DNA from: Pyrinomonadaceae bacterium
GTDB taxonomy: Bacteria > Acidobacteriota > Blastocatellia > Pyrinomonadales > Pyrinomonadaceae
Assembly: GCA_014380365.1 (NCBI GenBank)
Contig: JACMJZ010000003.1
Coordinates: 1 to 64,000 of the forward strand
Reading direction: 5' to 3'
Length of the DNA: 64,000 nt
This document shows positions 16,772 to 25,834 of the stretch, one piece after another. The number at the start of each line of letters is the position of its first letter. Positions within the stretch are counted from its first letter, which is position 1. The notes under the pieces are model-generated. The model saw nothing but the letters and a program-made list of their open reading frames with translations. It did not search any database and was not told where the DNA came from. Made by a program: the position numbers and the translations under genes.

Positions 16772-19700
16772 TCAGTGCGCAAAGCGTTGGCGGTATTCGC
16801 CCGACGTAATGAAGGCTTTCACCATTTCCGCGGCGACGTAGTTGCCGTTGAACTGATCCAGCTTACCCAACCAGAAGTTGTACCCTTCGAAGTTCAGGCC
16901 AATCTCCGGCGCATCGTTTGGGTTCCGTCGCAAGTATCCGAAGTACTGTGTCAATACAAACGCCCGGTTCTTTTCCTGTTGAGCCAGGATCGAATTTTCC
17001 GCCACACGACGCAACACGCGCGCACGCGCCGTCGTGTTTGTGCTGCCACCAGCTCCGCCAAATTCATCGATTGCCGCAGCGCGATCCAGGGCGGAGGGAG
17101 TAACGCCAGCGTTACTGAAAAGCGCGTCAACAAACTGAGATGACGTCCACGTATCCGGGAAAGCGTTCGTAAATTTCGATCGTGTGACGAAGTCGGCAAA
17201 AAAACCATTCTTGTTGTTTTGCAGTAGTCCTTCCCATCCCGCTGCGCCGACAACTACGCCTTGCCCGATCTGCCGCGTGTCGGGCAGAAACTCGCTTAAC
17301 GTCATAGGCACCGGGGCGCCGGGCAAATTGCCATAAGCGGCTTTGTACGTGCGATAGACCAGGTAACCGGTCTCCTGGAATTCTATCGAAAGAAAGAAGG
17401 CTGCTGAGACATTGACACGTTTGAAGTCAATGCAGGGCAGATAGGCGCCGCAGGAAGAAATCTCGTTGGTCCAAAACGCGAGGCCATCTCCGTCAGGCTC
17501 ACGTCCAAGAAAGTCGCGATACTGTTGAGTAACAAAGTTCTTCGAATCGTCAATGTAAGTTCCCGGTCTCCCGATGAAATTGAAGAACATGTTTGGGTAG
17601 ACATTCGCAGTTTGGCTGGGGACCTCAAACACATAACCCACCTTCGAGGGCGTGATGGTGTACTGTTGCTGGGCTATTGCACCAGAAAGAGTGTACTCAC
17701 CACTTGCGTCTGTGACGGTGGTAACCACCGGGGGGTTCCCGACGCTTGAAAGAGTCACTAACACTCCAGCCATTCCATGAACGGAGTCGGTCACTCGCCC
17801 TCTCACGCTTATCGCACGCGGGGAAGCGGTGAAGTTAGCCCCGGTTTGATTCGAGCTGAGGTTTGCAAAGCTGATCGATCCGGGAGCAATAGTGTAAATC
17901 TCGCTGGTCGGCATGACGGTATGGTTCTTACCTTGGGCAAGGTTGACTGCATAGTTGCCGTTACTGTCCGTGGATTGCCCCAGGATAGGAAAATTTCCGA
18001 CGGGGGTAGTTGATCCCGGAAACTCCACTCGAATTCCTGCGATGCCGTTTCCAAGCGAATCCGTTATCCGGCCGCTAACTCTGAAAGTCTCGGCTGTTGA
18101 AACCGCGAAGTTTGCTGTTTGGTTAGAGCTCAGACTATTGAAGGAATAAGAGCCCGGCGTATAGACAGTAAGTCCCCCCTGAAAACTAGGCTCGACCTTA
18201 TAGTTTCCGCCTGCACTCAAATTGCTAAAACTATAGCCACCACTCGAGTCAGTGATCGCCATTGCATGTTGAGATCCCGAAAGAAATACTTGAATTCCGC
18301 TGAAACCGCTTCCGTCCTGACGAGTTAAGCTGCCCGATATTGAGTACTTGCGGAAGCCCCCGCCCGTGCGATTGATTGAATTGGCAATGTTTAGCTTTCC
18401 CAGACCCAGGCGCGGACTCCATCCCGAACCGGTGAAGATGTCCTGAACAGCATAAGTGGTTAACAGGTCCTTGATCTCATCCGCAGAAGCTGTGGCATTC
18501 GTCTCTAATAACAAAGCCACCGAACCCGTGGTGACGGGTGTAGCCATGCTGGTTCCGGCAAGACCCGCGTAGTGTGTGCTGTCGGTGGGAGCGTTGGCGC
18601 CGGTGCCAAGCGTCCCGAAATTCGCCGCCGTCACGTCAGTTGAACGGGCGGAGTAGAGATAGAAACCCGGCGCGCTGATTTCAGGTTTCTGACGGCCGTC
18701 GGCAGTCGGCCCGGGACTGGTAAAAGTCGCGGGCGCTCCGGTTGTTTGGGACGACGAACGGCTCACGAATGCGCCCACGGTGATTGCGCCTCGCGCTGTG
18801 CCCGGTGACCCGACCAGATGCGAATCACGGTCGACGTTAGTGCTGAAGTAAACGCCTTCGCCTTCTGCCCAGGCATCGTAGGATTGGTTAGCGTTGCCGT
18901 CGGCGTCCTGGAGGGTGATCTTCCACATGCCGTCAGGAGCTTCCGGCTTGAACAATAAGACAATGTCAGGCTGATCGTTTGACGCGTCCGAATCGCTCTT
19001 GTTGTCGTTGGCGTTATACGCCTCGAGATACTGATTGGAAGCCTGTCCGTTCGGAAGACTAAATCCGTTTGCGTTGTAGGAGACGGGTCCGAGCGTAACT
19101 CCGTCGGGACTGGTAACCGTTACCGCGAACCGATCGGCCTGGTGCTGATAAAGATCAACTACATGCGCCGCGCCATTAACGTTGAAATCCAATGTTTGGC
19201 TACCGCCCGCGGGAACCGTGCTGCGAGCGTGGATACTGGAATCACCTTCATTGCCGGCCGCAACGACAACAGCTCGTCCGTTTCCGCCATTTACCAGATT
19301 GTCGATGGCGCGTTCGTCGGGATTGGTGCCGTCGTGCGGGCCGAGTTGGCCGCCCAGGCTCAGGTTTATGACAAAGGGTTTACCCAGTTCAGCTGCCCGC
19401 TGCCTGATAAACTCCATCGCATTGATTACGTCGGTGGTGCGAAAATCGTCGTCGCCGTCGTTTGCGCGGCTGGCCTTCACAATTACTAAATCAGCCTCGG
19501 GCGCCATCCCGGCGTAAGTTCCGGGCGCGGGCGCAGCCAGCCCATTTCCCGCCGCGGTTGCGGCCACGTGGGTTCCATGGCCGTTCTTGTCACGCTGCTT
19601 AATGCTATCGGAGTTTTGATCCGCGGGCTTCGCCGACTGCAGCGCCGAGTTGATCTCTGCTTCGGTGTAGAGATGACCAATGGCCGCCGACTGGTCGGGC

Positions 19701-20464
19701 AGCGAATAATTCCAGTTTGGATCGGGCGACTGGCTGCCCGACTGACTGCTATAGACGGTCATATCGAGAATGGCCTTGATTCGCGTTTGCTTGCCGTCCG
19801 TTCCGGGGACGGTAAAGTCGCGGTGGCGAAAGTCGATCCCGGTGTCTACGATGCCTACCACCACGCCGCGGCCCGTTTGCGAAACCATTCGCTGTGCGGA
19901 CGAGTTATCGATGCCGGCTGATTGCCGCGCGCGATCGTTCAGCGGATAACGAAAAGCTGACGCCACCATTTTCCGAACCGAAGGGACCATCGCCAAGTCC
20001 TCCAGCCGATCGATGTCGATGGTGAGCGTGGCGATGTCGCCCGTGCGCGACTGCAGGGCAAATCCCGCAGCCTTCAAATCTACGTCGCTGTCGGCGGCCA
20101 GTGTTACCGCAAGGTCTATGGTCGCTGAGGTAGCCGAACGGCGCTGGATACCAGTCAGCCTCGCGAGCCGGCTAACCTGGGACGTTTCGCTTCGCAAGCG
20201 GCCCTTGGCAGCAGCCGATCGGTCCTCGTCAAGCGCGTGACGCACACGCTTCAGTATCTTGTCCGCCTTTTCCTCGAAAGCGGCTTCGCCGTCAGTGCGG
20301 TTTCCCTGGGCGCTGCTGTTGGCGACAAAGCCGCCGGCGACGAAAAATGCCAGGGTAAGCAGGAGTGCGAGGCCTAACAGCCAAAACCGGGATGTGTGCT
20401 TAAGGAAACGTCTGCGAAGGCTTGAAGGACGCCTGCGCGCGTGAGAGTTAGAAAAGCTAGCCAA
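16772..20464 (-). CDS. Large secreted S8 subtilase with carboxypeptidase-regulatory-like repeats and DUF4214 tail
   Basis: The 1230-residue protein has a basic N terminus with a long hydrophobic core (WLLGLALLLTLAFFVAGG) and a subtilase domain with D207 (VDTGID), H296 (GHGTHVAA) and S639 (GTSMATP). A PA-like or beta insertion separates the His and Ser parts. Three carboxypeptidase-regulatory-like beta-sandwiches follow (about 690-960; cores ISGSLTRQDGSG, VSGRITDSLGNG, VRGRVTDSVHG), then DUF4214 (about 985-1230) ending EYRQRFAH. No ATG is near; TTG at 20464 has AGGAG at 20474-20478 with a 9-base spacer, while TTG at 20470 would leave only 3 bases. It heads a run of five minus-strand genes with gaps of 27-61 bases. 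Confidence 0.9.
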   Translation of the reverse strand: MASFSNSHARRRPSSLRRRFLKHTSRFWLLGLALLLTLAFFVAGGFVANSSAQGNRTDGEAAFEEKADKILKRVRHALDEDRSAAAKGRLRSETSQVSRLARLTGIQRRSATSATIDLAVTLAADSDVDLKAAGFALQSRTGDIATLTIDIDRLEDLAMVPSVRKMVASAFRYPLNDRARQSAGIDNSSAQRMVSQTGRGVVVGIVDTGIDFRHRDFTVPGTDGKQTRIKAILDMTVYSSQSGSQSPDPNWNYSLPDQSAAIGHLYTEAEINSALQSAKPADQNSDSIKQRDKNGHGTHVAATAAGNGLAAPAPGTYAGMAPEADLVIVKASRANDGDDDFRTTDVINAMEFIRQRAAELGKPFVINLSLGGQLGPHDGTNPDERAIDNLVNGGNGRAVVVAAGNEGDSSIHARSTVPAGGSQTLDFNVNGAAHVVDLYQHQADRFAVTVTSPDGVTLGPVSYNANGFSLPNGQASNQYLEAYNANDNKSDSDASNDQPDIVLLFKPEAPDGMWKITLQDADGNANQSYDAWAEGEGVYFSTNVDRDSHLVGSPGTARGAITVGAFVSRSSSQTTGAPATFTSPGPTADGRQKPEISAPGFYLYSARSTDVTAANFGTLGTGANAPTDSTHYAGLAGTSMATPVTTGSVALLLETNATASADEIKDLLTTYAVQDIFTGSGWSPRLGLGKLNIANSINRTGGGFRKYSISGSLTRQDGSGFSGIQVFLSGSQHAMAITDSSGGYSFSNLSAGGNYKVEPSFQGGLTVYTPGSYSFNSLSSNQTANFAVSTAETFRVSGRITDSLGNGIAGIRVEFPGSTTPVGNFPILGQSTDSNGNYAVNLAQGKNHTVMPTSEIYTIAPGSISFANLSSNQTGANFTASPRAISVRGRVTDSVHGMAGVLVTLSSVGNPPVVTTVTDASGEYTLSGAIAQQQYTITPSKVGYVFEVPSQTANVYPNMFFNFIGRPGTYIDDSKNFVTQQYRDFLGREPDGDGLAFWTNEISSCGAYLPCIDFKRVNVSAAFFLSIEFQETGYLVYRTYKAAYGNLPGAPVPMTLSEFLPDTRQIGQGVVVGAAGWEGLLQNNKNGFFADFVTRSKFTNAFPDTWTSSQFVDALFSNAGVTPSALDRAAAIDEFGGAGGSTNTTARARVLRRVAENSILAQQEKNRAFVLTQYFGYLRRNPNDAPEIGLNFEGYNFWLGKLDQFNGNYVAAEMVKAFITSGEYRQRFAH

Positions 20465-20670
20465 TATCAAAAACTCCTAAAACCTTGAAAAAGTGCAGAC
20501 CGCAACGAAGGCACACCACTGCGTGAACGGACAACTTTCCTTCGTTTTTTAAGGAAATCTGGAGGTTCAAGAGGTCGGGTAGTGAAGCTTCCAGCACGAA
20601 GCCGTTTAGTGGTGAAAACAGGCCAAAACGTTGCCTCTAACGGGAGCCCCATTTGTGCTTTTTCAAGCCC

Positions 20671-21011
20671 TCAGGGACCGAAACGTTGGCGGTACTCCCC
20701 GGCGGTGATGAAGGCCTTGACCATCTCCGCAGCGATGTATTTCCCGTTGAACTCGTTCAGCTTGTTCAGCCAGAAGTTGTAGCCGACGAAATTTAGTCCT
20801 GGTTCGGGTGCATCGTTTGGATTACGGCGCAGGTAACCAAAGTACTGCATCAACACAAAAGCGCGGTTGAACTGCTGTTGCGTGAACGTCGAGTTTTCAG
20901 CCACGCGTCGCAGCGCGCGCGCGACCGTGTTCGCAGTATCAACGGCTGACCCAAACTCGCCCATCACCGCCGCTAGTTCTGATGCCGAACAAAGCCAATT
21001 GCTCGGGGTGC
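20671..21011 (-). pseudogene. Orphan DUF4214 C-terminal fragment
   Basis: This segment encodes the last ~110 residues of a DUF4214 module (from a SASELAAVMGEFG-like point to EYRQRFGP) with no signal peptide, no ectodomain and no upstream start. It begins directly after the stop of the lamin-tail gene in another frame and resembles that gene (GEFGSAVDT, ALRRVAENST, GYNFWLNKLN are shared). It is best read as a remnant of a duplicated or recombined copy. An in-frame GTG/ATG pair near 20967 could still allow a 98-residue product, but no ribosome-binding site is evident. The 205 bases that follow, up to the next gene, hold only its leader. Confidence 0.75.
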
Positions 21012-22505
21012 CTACGGGCCGAAGCGTTGGCGGTATTCGCTTGAGGTGATGAAGGCCTTAACCATCTCAGCGGCGATGTAATCACCGTTGAATTGGTTCA
21101 GCTTGTTGAGCCAGAAGTTGTAGCCCTGGAAATCGAGCGTCGGCTCCGGCGGGTCGTTCGGGTTCCGTCTGAGGTAACCAAAGTATTGCATGAGGACAAA
21201 GGCCCGATTCCTTTCCTGCTGACCGAGCGTCGAGTTTTCAGCTACCCGGCGCAAGGCACGCGCGCGTGCTGCGGTGTCCGCTGTATCAACGGCTGATCCA
21301 AACTCGCCCACCGCGGCCGCTCGTTCTGACGCGGAAGGCGCGACTACCGCTTTAGCAAAGAGCGCGTCAACGAACTCCGCCGGAGTCAGCGTAGTCGGAT
21401 AGGCGTTGCGAAAACGCAGCCGCGAAACGAAATCCACGAAGAACGCGACTTTGTTGTTCTCCAGTTGCTGTTCCCAACCCGGCGCGTTGACCACAACGCC
21501 CTGACTGATCATCTGCGTGTCCGGTAGAAACTCATCCAGCTTCACTGGAACTGGGGCATTGGGCAGATTGCCGTAAGCCGCTTTGTATGTGCGGTAGACG
21601 AGATAGCCTGTCTCCTGAAACTCCACCGACAGGAAAAAGGCGGCGGAGACGTTGATGCGCTTGAGCTCGATGCACGCTTGGTTCGTGCCACACGAAGTAA
21701 TTTGATTCCTCCAGAACGCCAGGCCGGATGTGTCGGGTTGGCGGTTGAGAAAGTCGGCGTAGTGTTGGCGGACAAAGAAATCGGCGTCGTCAATCTGATT
21801 TGCCGAGCAAGAGTGGTTGGGAAACGAACTATTGCGCGGAGTCGGCGTGGTAACGGTAAAGTCGCTCGCGTTGTTGTTGGTATCGGTGCAACCCGCCGCG
21901 TTCCTGATGGCCGCAGTTGTGTTGCTCAGGGTGGCGGTTGGCCCACTCCCTTCGAAGCAATTCGCGGTGCTGCCGTAGCCGATCAGATCCATGAGCCCCG
22001 GGTTGGATAAGGGACATTGGCCACTGAAACCCGAGTTTGGCCTGGCCAGGGCGAGCTTGCCTGAGGGCGGAAGATTGATAGAGAACTGGCCGAACTGAGG
22101 AACGAACAAATCGAAGAAGGGTAAGGCGCCACCGCTGGAGCCGGTGGTTTCGAACACAATCAGAAGATATCCGCCGGGTGGAATGGAGAGACCTCGTGAG
22201 CTGGTGAACGATATGGCCGTGCTGAATGTGCCGGTGTCGGAGCCGATATAAATTGGCCAACCGCTGATGTCAACAGCCGCATTCGATCGATTGAAAAGCT
22301 CAATGAAGTTATCTTTATACGTCGAACTGGGGTTGCCGCCCCGGGTGTAGACCTGGCTGAAAACAATATCGCCGGCGGCGGGAGTCTGGGCTTGTGCTTC
22401 GTTCGGATTCCCTGAACCGGTGACCACCGCAAGCAGTGAAAGAGCGCAGATTAGGGATTTGAGGACGCACCTGTAGCGAGGTATTGCTAACTTAAAACGG
22501 GGCAT
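21012..22505 (-). CDS. Secreted lamin-tail-domain protein with DUF4214 tail
   Basis: The 497-residue protein has an N-terminal signal sequence (CALSLLAVVTGSG to AQAQ). Residues about 40-200 form a lamin tail domain: DIVFSQVYTRGG, then DNFIELFNRSNAAVDISGW, then GGYLLIVFE, matching the Ig-like LTD pattern of bacterial exoproteins, where it often accompanies nucleases or calcium-binding modules. DUF4214 fills about 245-497, starting FFVRQHYADFLNRQPD, with the Cys pair SCGTNQAC, ending EYRQRFGP. No enzyme motif is visible. It is the most upstream gene of the block and has its own promoter candidate. Confidence 0.88.
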   Translation of the reverse strand: MPRFKLAIPRYRCVLKSLICALSLLAVVTGSGNPNEAQAQTPAAGDIVFSQVYTRGGNPSSTYKDNFIELFNRSNAAVDISGWPIYIGSDTGTFSTAISFTSSRGLSIPPGGYLLIVFETTGSSGGALPFFDLFVPQFGQFSINLPPSGKLALARPNSGFSGQCPLSNPGLMDLIGYGSTANCFEGSGPTATLSNTTAAIRNAAGCTDTNNNASDFTVTTPTPRNSSFPNHSCSANQIDDADFFVRQHYADFLNRQPDTSGLAFWRNQITSCGTNQACIELKRINVSAAFFLSVEFQETGYLVYRTYKAAYGNLPNAPVPVKLDEFLPDTQMISQGVVVNAPGWEQQLENNKVAFFVDFVSRLRFRNAYPTTLTPAEFVDALFAKAVVAPSASERAAAVGEFGSAVDTADTAARARALRRVAENSTLGQQERNRAFVLMQYFGYLRRNPNDPPEPTLDFQGYNFWLNKLNQFNGDYIAAEMVKAFITSSEYRQRFGP

Positions 22506-22579
22506 TGCACAACTCTTTCAAAATTCCGCTGAATTGTTGGTCGTTGTCGTGGGAGACAAGGATTGAACGCGCGAGACAG

Positions 22580-22608
22580 ATACTACCCGCGGATCTGAAT
22601 TTGATCAA
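22580..22608 (-). promoter_or_regulatory. Candidate sigma-70 type promoter for the lamin-tail gene
   Basis: On the minus strand TTGATC (22608-22603) and TAGTAT (22585-22580) are separated by 17 bases. Each hexamer matches four of six consensus positions. The site is about 75 bases upstream of the ATG at 22505. Confidence 0.35.
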
Positions 22609-22627
22609 CCAGGCAGAATCAAATGGT

Positions 22628-22690
22628 AGTGTCCTAATCTGAGTTTTCCTCTGTGTAACCTCGCACAGAGATCAATTCAAACAGGACACT
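22628..22690. repeat. Two-level stem-loop between fabG and the exoprotein block
   Basis: AGTGTCCT (22628-22635) pairs with AGGACACT (22683-22690), and inside it CTCTGTG (22649-22655) pairs with CACAGAG (22664-22670). It is placed where transcription from fabG would run toward the exoprotein genes and may separate the two units. No U-tract is present. Confidence 0.5.
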
Positions 22691-22696
22691 GCCGAC

Positions 22697-23455
22697 TCAA
22701 ATCGCGAGGCCGCCATCAACCTGAATTACCTGGCCGGTGATGTACCGCGCGTCGTCAGAAAGCAGGAAACAGGCTATGCGTGCAACCTCATCTGCTTCAG
22801 CAAAGCGACCCAGAGGAATCTGTTCGATGATCTTCGCGCGGTAAGCTTCATCGAGCTTTTCGGCCATGTCAGTGGCCACCATGCCGAGTGCGAGTGCGTT
22901 GACCGTCACCTTCCGGCTCGCAACTTCCTTCGCCAAAGCTTTAGTTAGCCCTACCATCCCCGCCTTCGAAGCTGAGTAGTTTGACTGCCCGGGCATTCCC
23001 ACCTCGCCGCTGATGGAAGAGATATTCAGAATAGACGCGCCGTCGTCCTGGCGCAGCATCGTGCGCAACGCGGCCTTGGAAAAGTTCCAGGCGCCCTTGA
23101 GATTTGTGTCCATCACCTCATCCCAGTCAGACTCTTTCATTCGCAGGATGAGATTGTCGCGGGTGATGCCGGCGTTGTTGACGAGGAAGTCGATGCGCCC
23201 AAAAGCTTCTTTCACTTGTTTCACGAAATCGGCAGCGCTTTCGGTGTTAGCCACGTCGCACTGTGACGCCAGCGCGCGCACGCCAAGGGCTTCGATTTCC
23301 TTCGTCAACGACTCAGCAGCCTCGACACTCTGCGCGTAGTTGAAGGCGACATCAGCTCCCCGGCGAGCGAGTTCAAGGGCGATGGCGCGGCCAATACCGC
23401 GAGTGGCGCCGGTGACGATTGCCACTCGGCCGGAAAATTGTTTTTGATCAGGCAT
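22697..23455 (-). CDS. fabG: 3-oxoacyl-ACP reductase (SDR family)
   Basis: The 252-residue protein is a classical short-chain dehydrogenase of the FabG type. It has the cofactor loop TGATRGIG (residues 15-22), NNAG at 93-96 and the tetrad N118, S147, Y160, K164. The C terminus DARYITGQVIQVDGG is typical of FabG. It reduces 3-oxoacyl-ACP with NADPH in fatty-acid elongation; a close paralogue acting on other ketones cannot be ruled out, since no other fab gene is adjacent. The frame extends into a perfect palindrome at 23473-23500, so the start is placed at ATG 23455, just before the conserved core, with ATG 23470 as an alternative. Neither has a good Shine-Dalgarno. Confidence 0.88.
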   Translation of the reverse strand: MPDQKQFSGRVAIVTGATRGIGRAIALELARRGADVAFNYAQSVEAAESLTKEIEALGVRALASQCDVANTESAADFVKQVKEAFGRIDFLVNNAGITRDNLILRMKESDWDEVMDTNLKGAWNFSKAALRTMLRQDDGASILNISSISGEVGMPGQSNYSASKAGMVGLTKALAKEVASRKVTVNALALGMVATDMAEKLDEAYRAKIIEQIPLGRFAEADEVARIACFLLSDDARYITGQVIQVDGGLAI

Positions 23456-23472
23456 GATGGTTGTTTTCATAT

Positions 23473-23500
23473 GTAGGGGCACGGCATGCCGTGCCCCTAC
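23473..23500. repeat. Perfect 28-base palindrome
   Basis: GTAGGGGCACGGC (23473-23485) followed by its exact reverse complement, with ATGC at the centre. It lies between the galU stop and the fabG start on the same strand, so it would form a strong hairpin in a shared transcript. Confidence 0.8.
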
Positions 23501-23503
23501 GAA

Positions 23504-24373
23504 TCAAATCTTCAACGCGTGCAAGTACGCTCGAAACTCAGGCGCAAGCTCCTCATGCTTCAGTGCAAACTGGACAGTTGCAATTAGAAATCCCAACTTA
23601 TCACCAGCATCGTAGCGGGTTCCCTCAAAGCGCACCGCGTAGAACGGACGCTTCCGGAGCAGCGACCTCATCGCGTCAGTTATCTGAATTTCTCCAATCG
23701 CGCCGGGCCGTGTGTTTTCAATTTCTGCGAAGATGTCGGGTGTCAGTACGTAGCGCCCGATGATTGCCATGTTCGAAGGAGCTTCAGGCAGCGGCGGTTT
23801 CTCAACCATGTCGCGAATTTTGTAAACCCCCGCTTCAACCTCTTCACCATCGATAACGCCAAAGCGAGAAATAGCTTCGCCTTCAACTTCGAAAACAGCC
23901 ACCACGGGAGCGTCATACTTTTCATAAACGTCGAGCAGCTGTTTGAGCGCGGGCGTCTCGGAATCGATGATGTCGTCGCTGAGCATCACGGCGAATGGTT
24001 CGTCACCAACCAGATCGCGCGCTTGCAGCACTGCATGCCCCAAGCCCAATGCCTCTCGCTGACGCACATAACTAACACGCGCCATTTCAGATATCGCGCG
24101 CGTCGCCTTCAGCTCTGCTGTTTTCCCACGCTCTTCCAGGAGCTTTTCCAGTTCAAATGAAATATCGAAGTGGTCCTCAATCGCAGCCTTGCCGCGCCCC
24201 GTCACAATGATCACGGATTCAATCCCCGAAGCGACCGCCTCCTCGACCCCGTACTGAATCAAAGGCTTGTCCACCAGCGGCAACATTTCTTTCGGCGACG
24301 CCTTGGTGGCGGGCAGAAAACGCGTCCCTAATCCCGCGGCAGGAAAAACTGCTTTGCGAACCCTCTGTGGCAT
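23504..24373 (-). CDS. galU: UTP--glucose-1-phosphate uridylyltransferase
   Basis: The 289-residue length and motifs match GalU. The nucleotide-binding signature AGLGTRFLPATKASPKEMLP (residues about 13-32), the sugar-binding region GLGHAVLQARDLVGDEPFAV with the metal-binding SDD (about 130), VEKPP and the C-terminal GTRYDAGDKLGFL are all present. It makes UDP-glucose from UTP and glucose-1-phosphate for envelope polysaccharides. It is divergent from serS with 41 bases between start codons. fabG follows downstream after the palindrome. Confidence 0.95.
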   Translation of the reverse strand: MPQRVRKAVFPAAGLGTRFLPATKASPKEMLPLVDKPLIQYGVEEAVASGIESVIIVTGRGKAAIEDHFDISFELEKLLEERGKTAELKATRAISEMARVSYVRQREALGLGHAVLQARDLVGDEPFAVMLSDDIIDSETPALKQLLDVYEKYDAPVVAVFEVEGEAISRFGVIDGEEVEAGVYKIRDMVEKPPLPEAPSNMAIIGRYVLTPDIFAEIENTRPGAIGEIQITDAMRSLLRKRPFYAVRFEGTRYDAGDKLGFLIATVQFALKHEELAPEFRAYLHALKI

Positions 24374-24414
24374 AATGAGTTGTTCTCATACCATATTACT
24401 AAGGATTACCCCAA

Positions 24415-25701
24415 ATGCTTGATCTCAACTACGTGCGGGAGAATCTTGAGCAGGTGCGCGCTGCGCTCGCTACGCGCGGCGTGGTGCCTGAGGCCCTGGA
24501 CAGCTTTGCCGAAGCCGACGTCGAACGCCGTCGAATCATTGCCGAGTCGGACCAACTCAACGCCGAGCGCAACGCTTCGAGCCGCGAAATCGGCGCGCTA
24601 ATGAAAGATGGAAAGCGGGACGAAGCGGAAGCGCGCCGCAAAGAAGTTAACGAACTAAAAGAACGCATCGCCGAGTTAGACAGTCAGCGCGACGGGGCTG
24701 AAACGCGCCTCCGCGACCTCATCTCGGGTCTTCCCAACCTGCCGCACGAAAGCGTGCCCGTGGGCAAGGATGAGTCGGACAACGTCGAAGTCCGTCGGTG
24801 GGGTACGAAGCCGGAGTTTGATTTCCAGCCGCAGGACCATGTTGATCTCGGCAACGCTCTCGGCATTCTCGACCTCGAGCGTGCCAGCAAAATTGCCGCG
24901 GCGCGTTTCGCCATACTCAACGGCGCCGGCGCGCGTTTGAGTCGTGCACTGGTTAACTTCATGCTCGACCTGCACACGCGTGAGCATAGTTACCGGGAAA
25001 CGCTGCCGCCGTTTATCGTGAACAAGGATTCATTGTTTGGCACCGCACAGCTGCCCAAGTTTGAGCAGGACCTCTTCAAACTGGAAGACGAGCGCGGCCT
25101 CTACCTGATTCCCACCGCCGAGGTCCCGGTCACCAACTATCATCGTGAAGAAATACTCGACGCCGCGCAGCTACCGCTCCGATGGGCCGCGTACACGCCC
25201 TGCTTCCGTTCCGAGGCTGGCAGCTACGGACGCGACACGCGCGGCGTGATTCGGCAACACCAGTTTGAAAAGGTCGAGCTGGTGAAGTATTCGCTGCCGG
25301 AAAATTCTTACGACGAGCTCGAATCGCTCACCAGCGACGCAGAGAGGGTCTTGCAAAAATTAGGACTTCACCACCGCACAGTCGCCCTCTGCACTGGTGA
25401 CATTGGAAATGGCGCCGCCAAGACTTACGACCTAGAGGTGTGGTTGCCGTCGCAGAACGCGTTTCGCGAAATCTCTTCTTGCTCAAACTATGAAGCGTAC
25501 CAAGCGCGTCGCGCGCAGATTCGCTTTCGCCGCTCTGGCGGCGCGAAGCCGGAGTTTGTGCACACATTGAATGGTTCAGGACTGGCGATTGGCAGGACGT
25601 GGCTGGCAATACTGGAAAACTTCCAACAGGTGGATGGCTCGATTGTTATTCCGGAAGCCTTGCGCCCCTACATGGGTAGGCTGGAGAAGATTAGCAGATA
25701 A
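24415..25701 (+). CDS. serS: Seryl-tRNA synthetase
   Basis: The 428-residue class II synthetase charges tRNA-Ser. It starts [12 protein letters not shown], has the long N-terminal antiparallel coiled coil that grips the tRNA long variable arm (residues about 25-105; [19 protein letters not shown]), motif 2 ([20 protein letters not shown], about 262-281) and motif 3 ([16 protein letters not shown], about 390-405). Its length is normal. AAGGA lies 9 bases before the ATG. The stop codon lies at the edge of an inverted repeat shared with the convergent sppA gene. Confidence 0.97.
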   Translation: MLDLNYVRENLEQVRAALATRGVVPEALDSFAEADVERRRIIAESDQLNAERNASSREIGALMKDGKRDEAEARRKEVNELKERIAELDSQRDGAETRLRDLISGLPNLPHESVPVGKDESDNVEVRRWGTKPEFDFQPQDHVDLGNALGILDLERASKIAAARFAILNGAGARLSRALVNFMLDLHTREHSYRETLPPFIVNKDSLFGTAQLPKFEQDLFKLEDERGLYLIPTAEVPVTNYHREEILDAAQLPLRWAAYTPCFRSEAGSYGRDTRGVIRQHQFEKVELVKYSLPENSYDELESLTSDAERVLQKLGLHHRTVALCTGDIGNGAAKTYDLEVWLPSQNAFREISSCSNYEAYQARRAQIRFRRSGGAKPEFVHTLNGSGLAIGRTWLAILENFQQVDGSIVIPEALRPYMGRLEKISR

Positions 25702-25834
25702 CTATCCGCAGATTCCGCCGATTACGCAGAAAAGGATCCTCAGCAAAGGGGGATCCTTTTGGTCTTGGAGGCTTGAACCTTTGTCGCTTGCCTATTTTAA
25801 ATCTGTGTAATCGGCGTAATCTGCGGATAGTTAT
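25699..25834. repeat. Inverted repeat spanning the serS/sppA convergent ends, family C
   Basis: The left arm ATAACTATCCGCAGATTCCG (25699 on, continuing CGATTACGCAGA) matches the reverse complement of the right arm (25801-25834, ending ATCTGCGGATAGTTAT) over about 33 bases with few mismatches. Each arm contains the stop codon of the adjacent gene (serS TAA at 25699-25701, sppA TAA at 25833-25831). Related elements lie at 54079-54181 and 60761-60882. Confidence 0.85.
25730..25760. terminator. Bidirectional intrinsic terminator between serS and sppA
   Basis: AAAAGGATCC (25730-25739) pairs perfectly with GGATCCTTTT (25751-25760) around an 11-base loop, giving a U-run on the plus strand and, by symmetry, on the minus strand. 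It lies between the two convergent stop codons. Confidence 0.7.

Noticed and set aside
8062-22505. CRISPR-like or tandem DNA repeats in the exoprotein block
   Set aside because: The repeated DNA at gene ends is coding for the shared protein module, with no regular short repeat-spacer structure.
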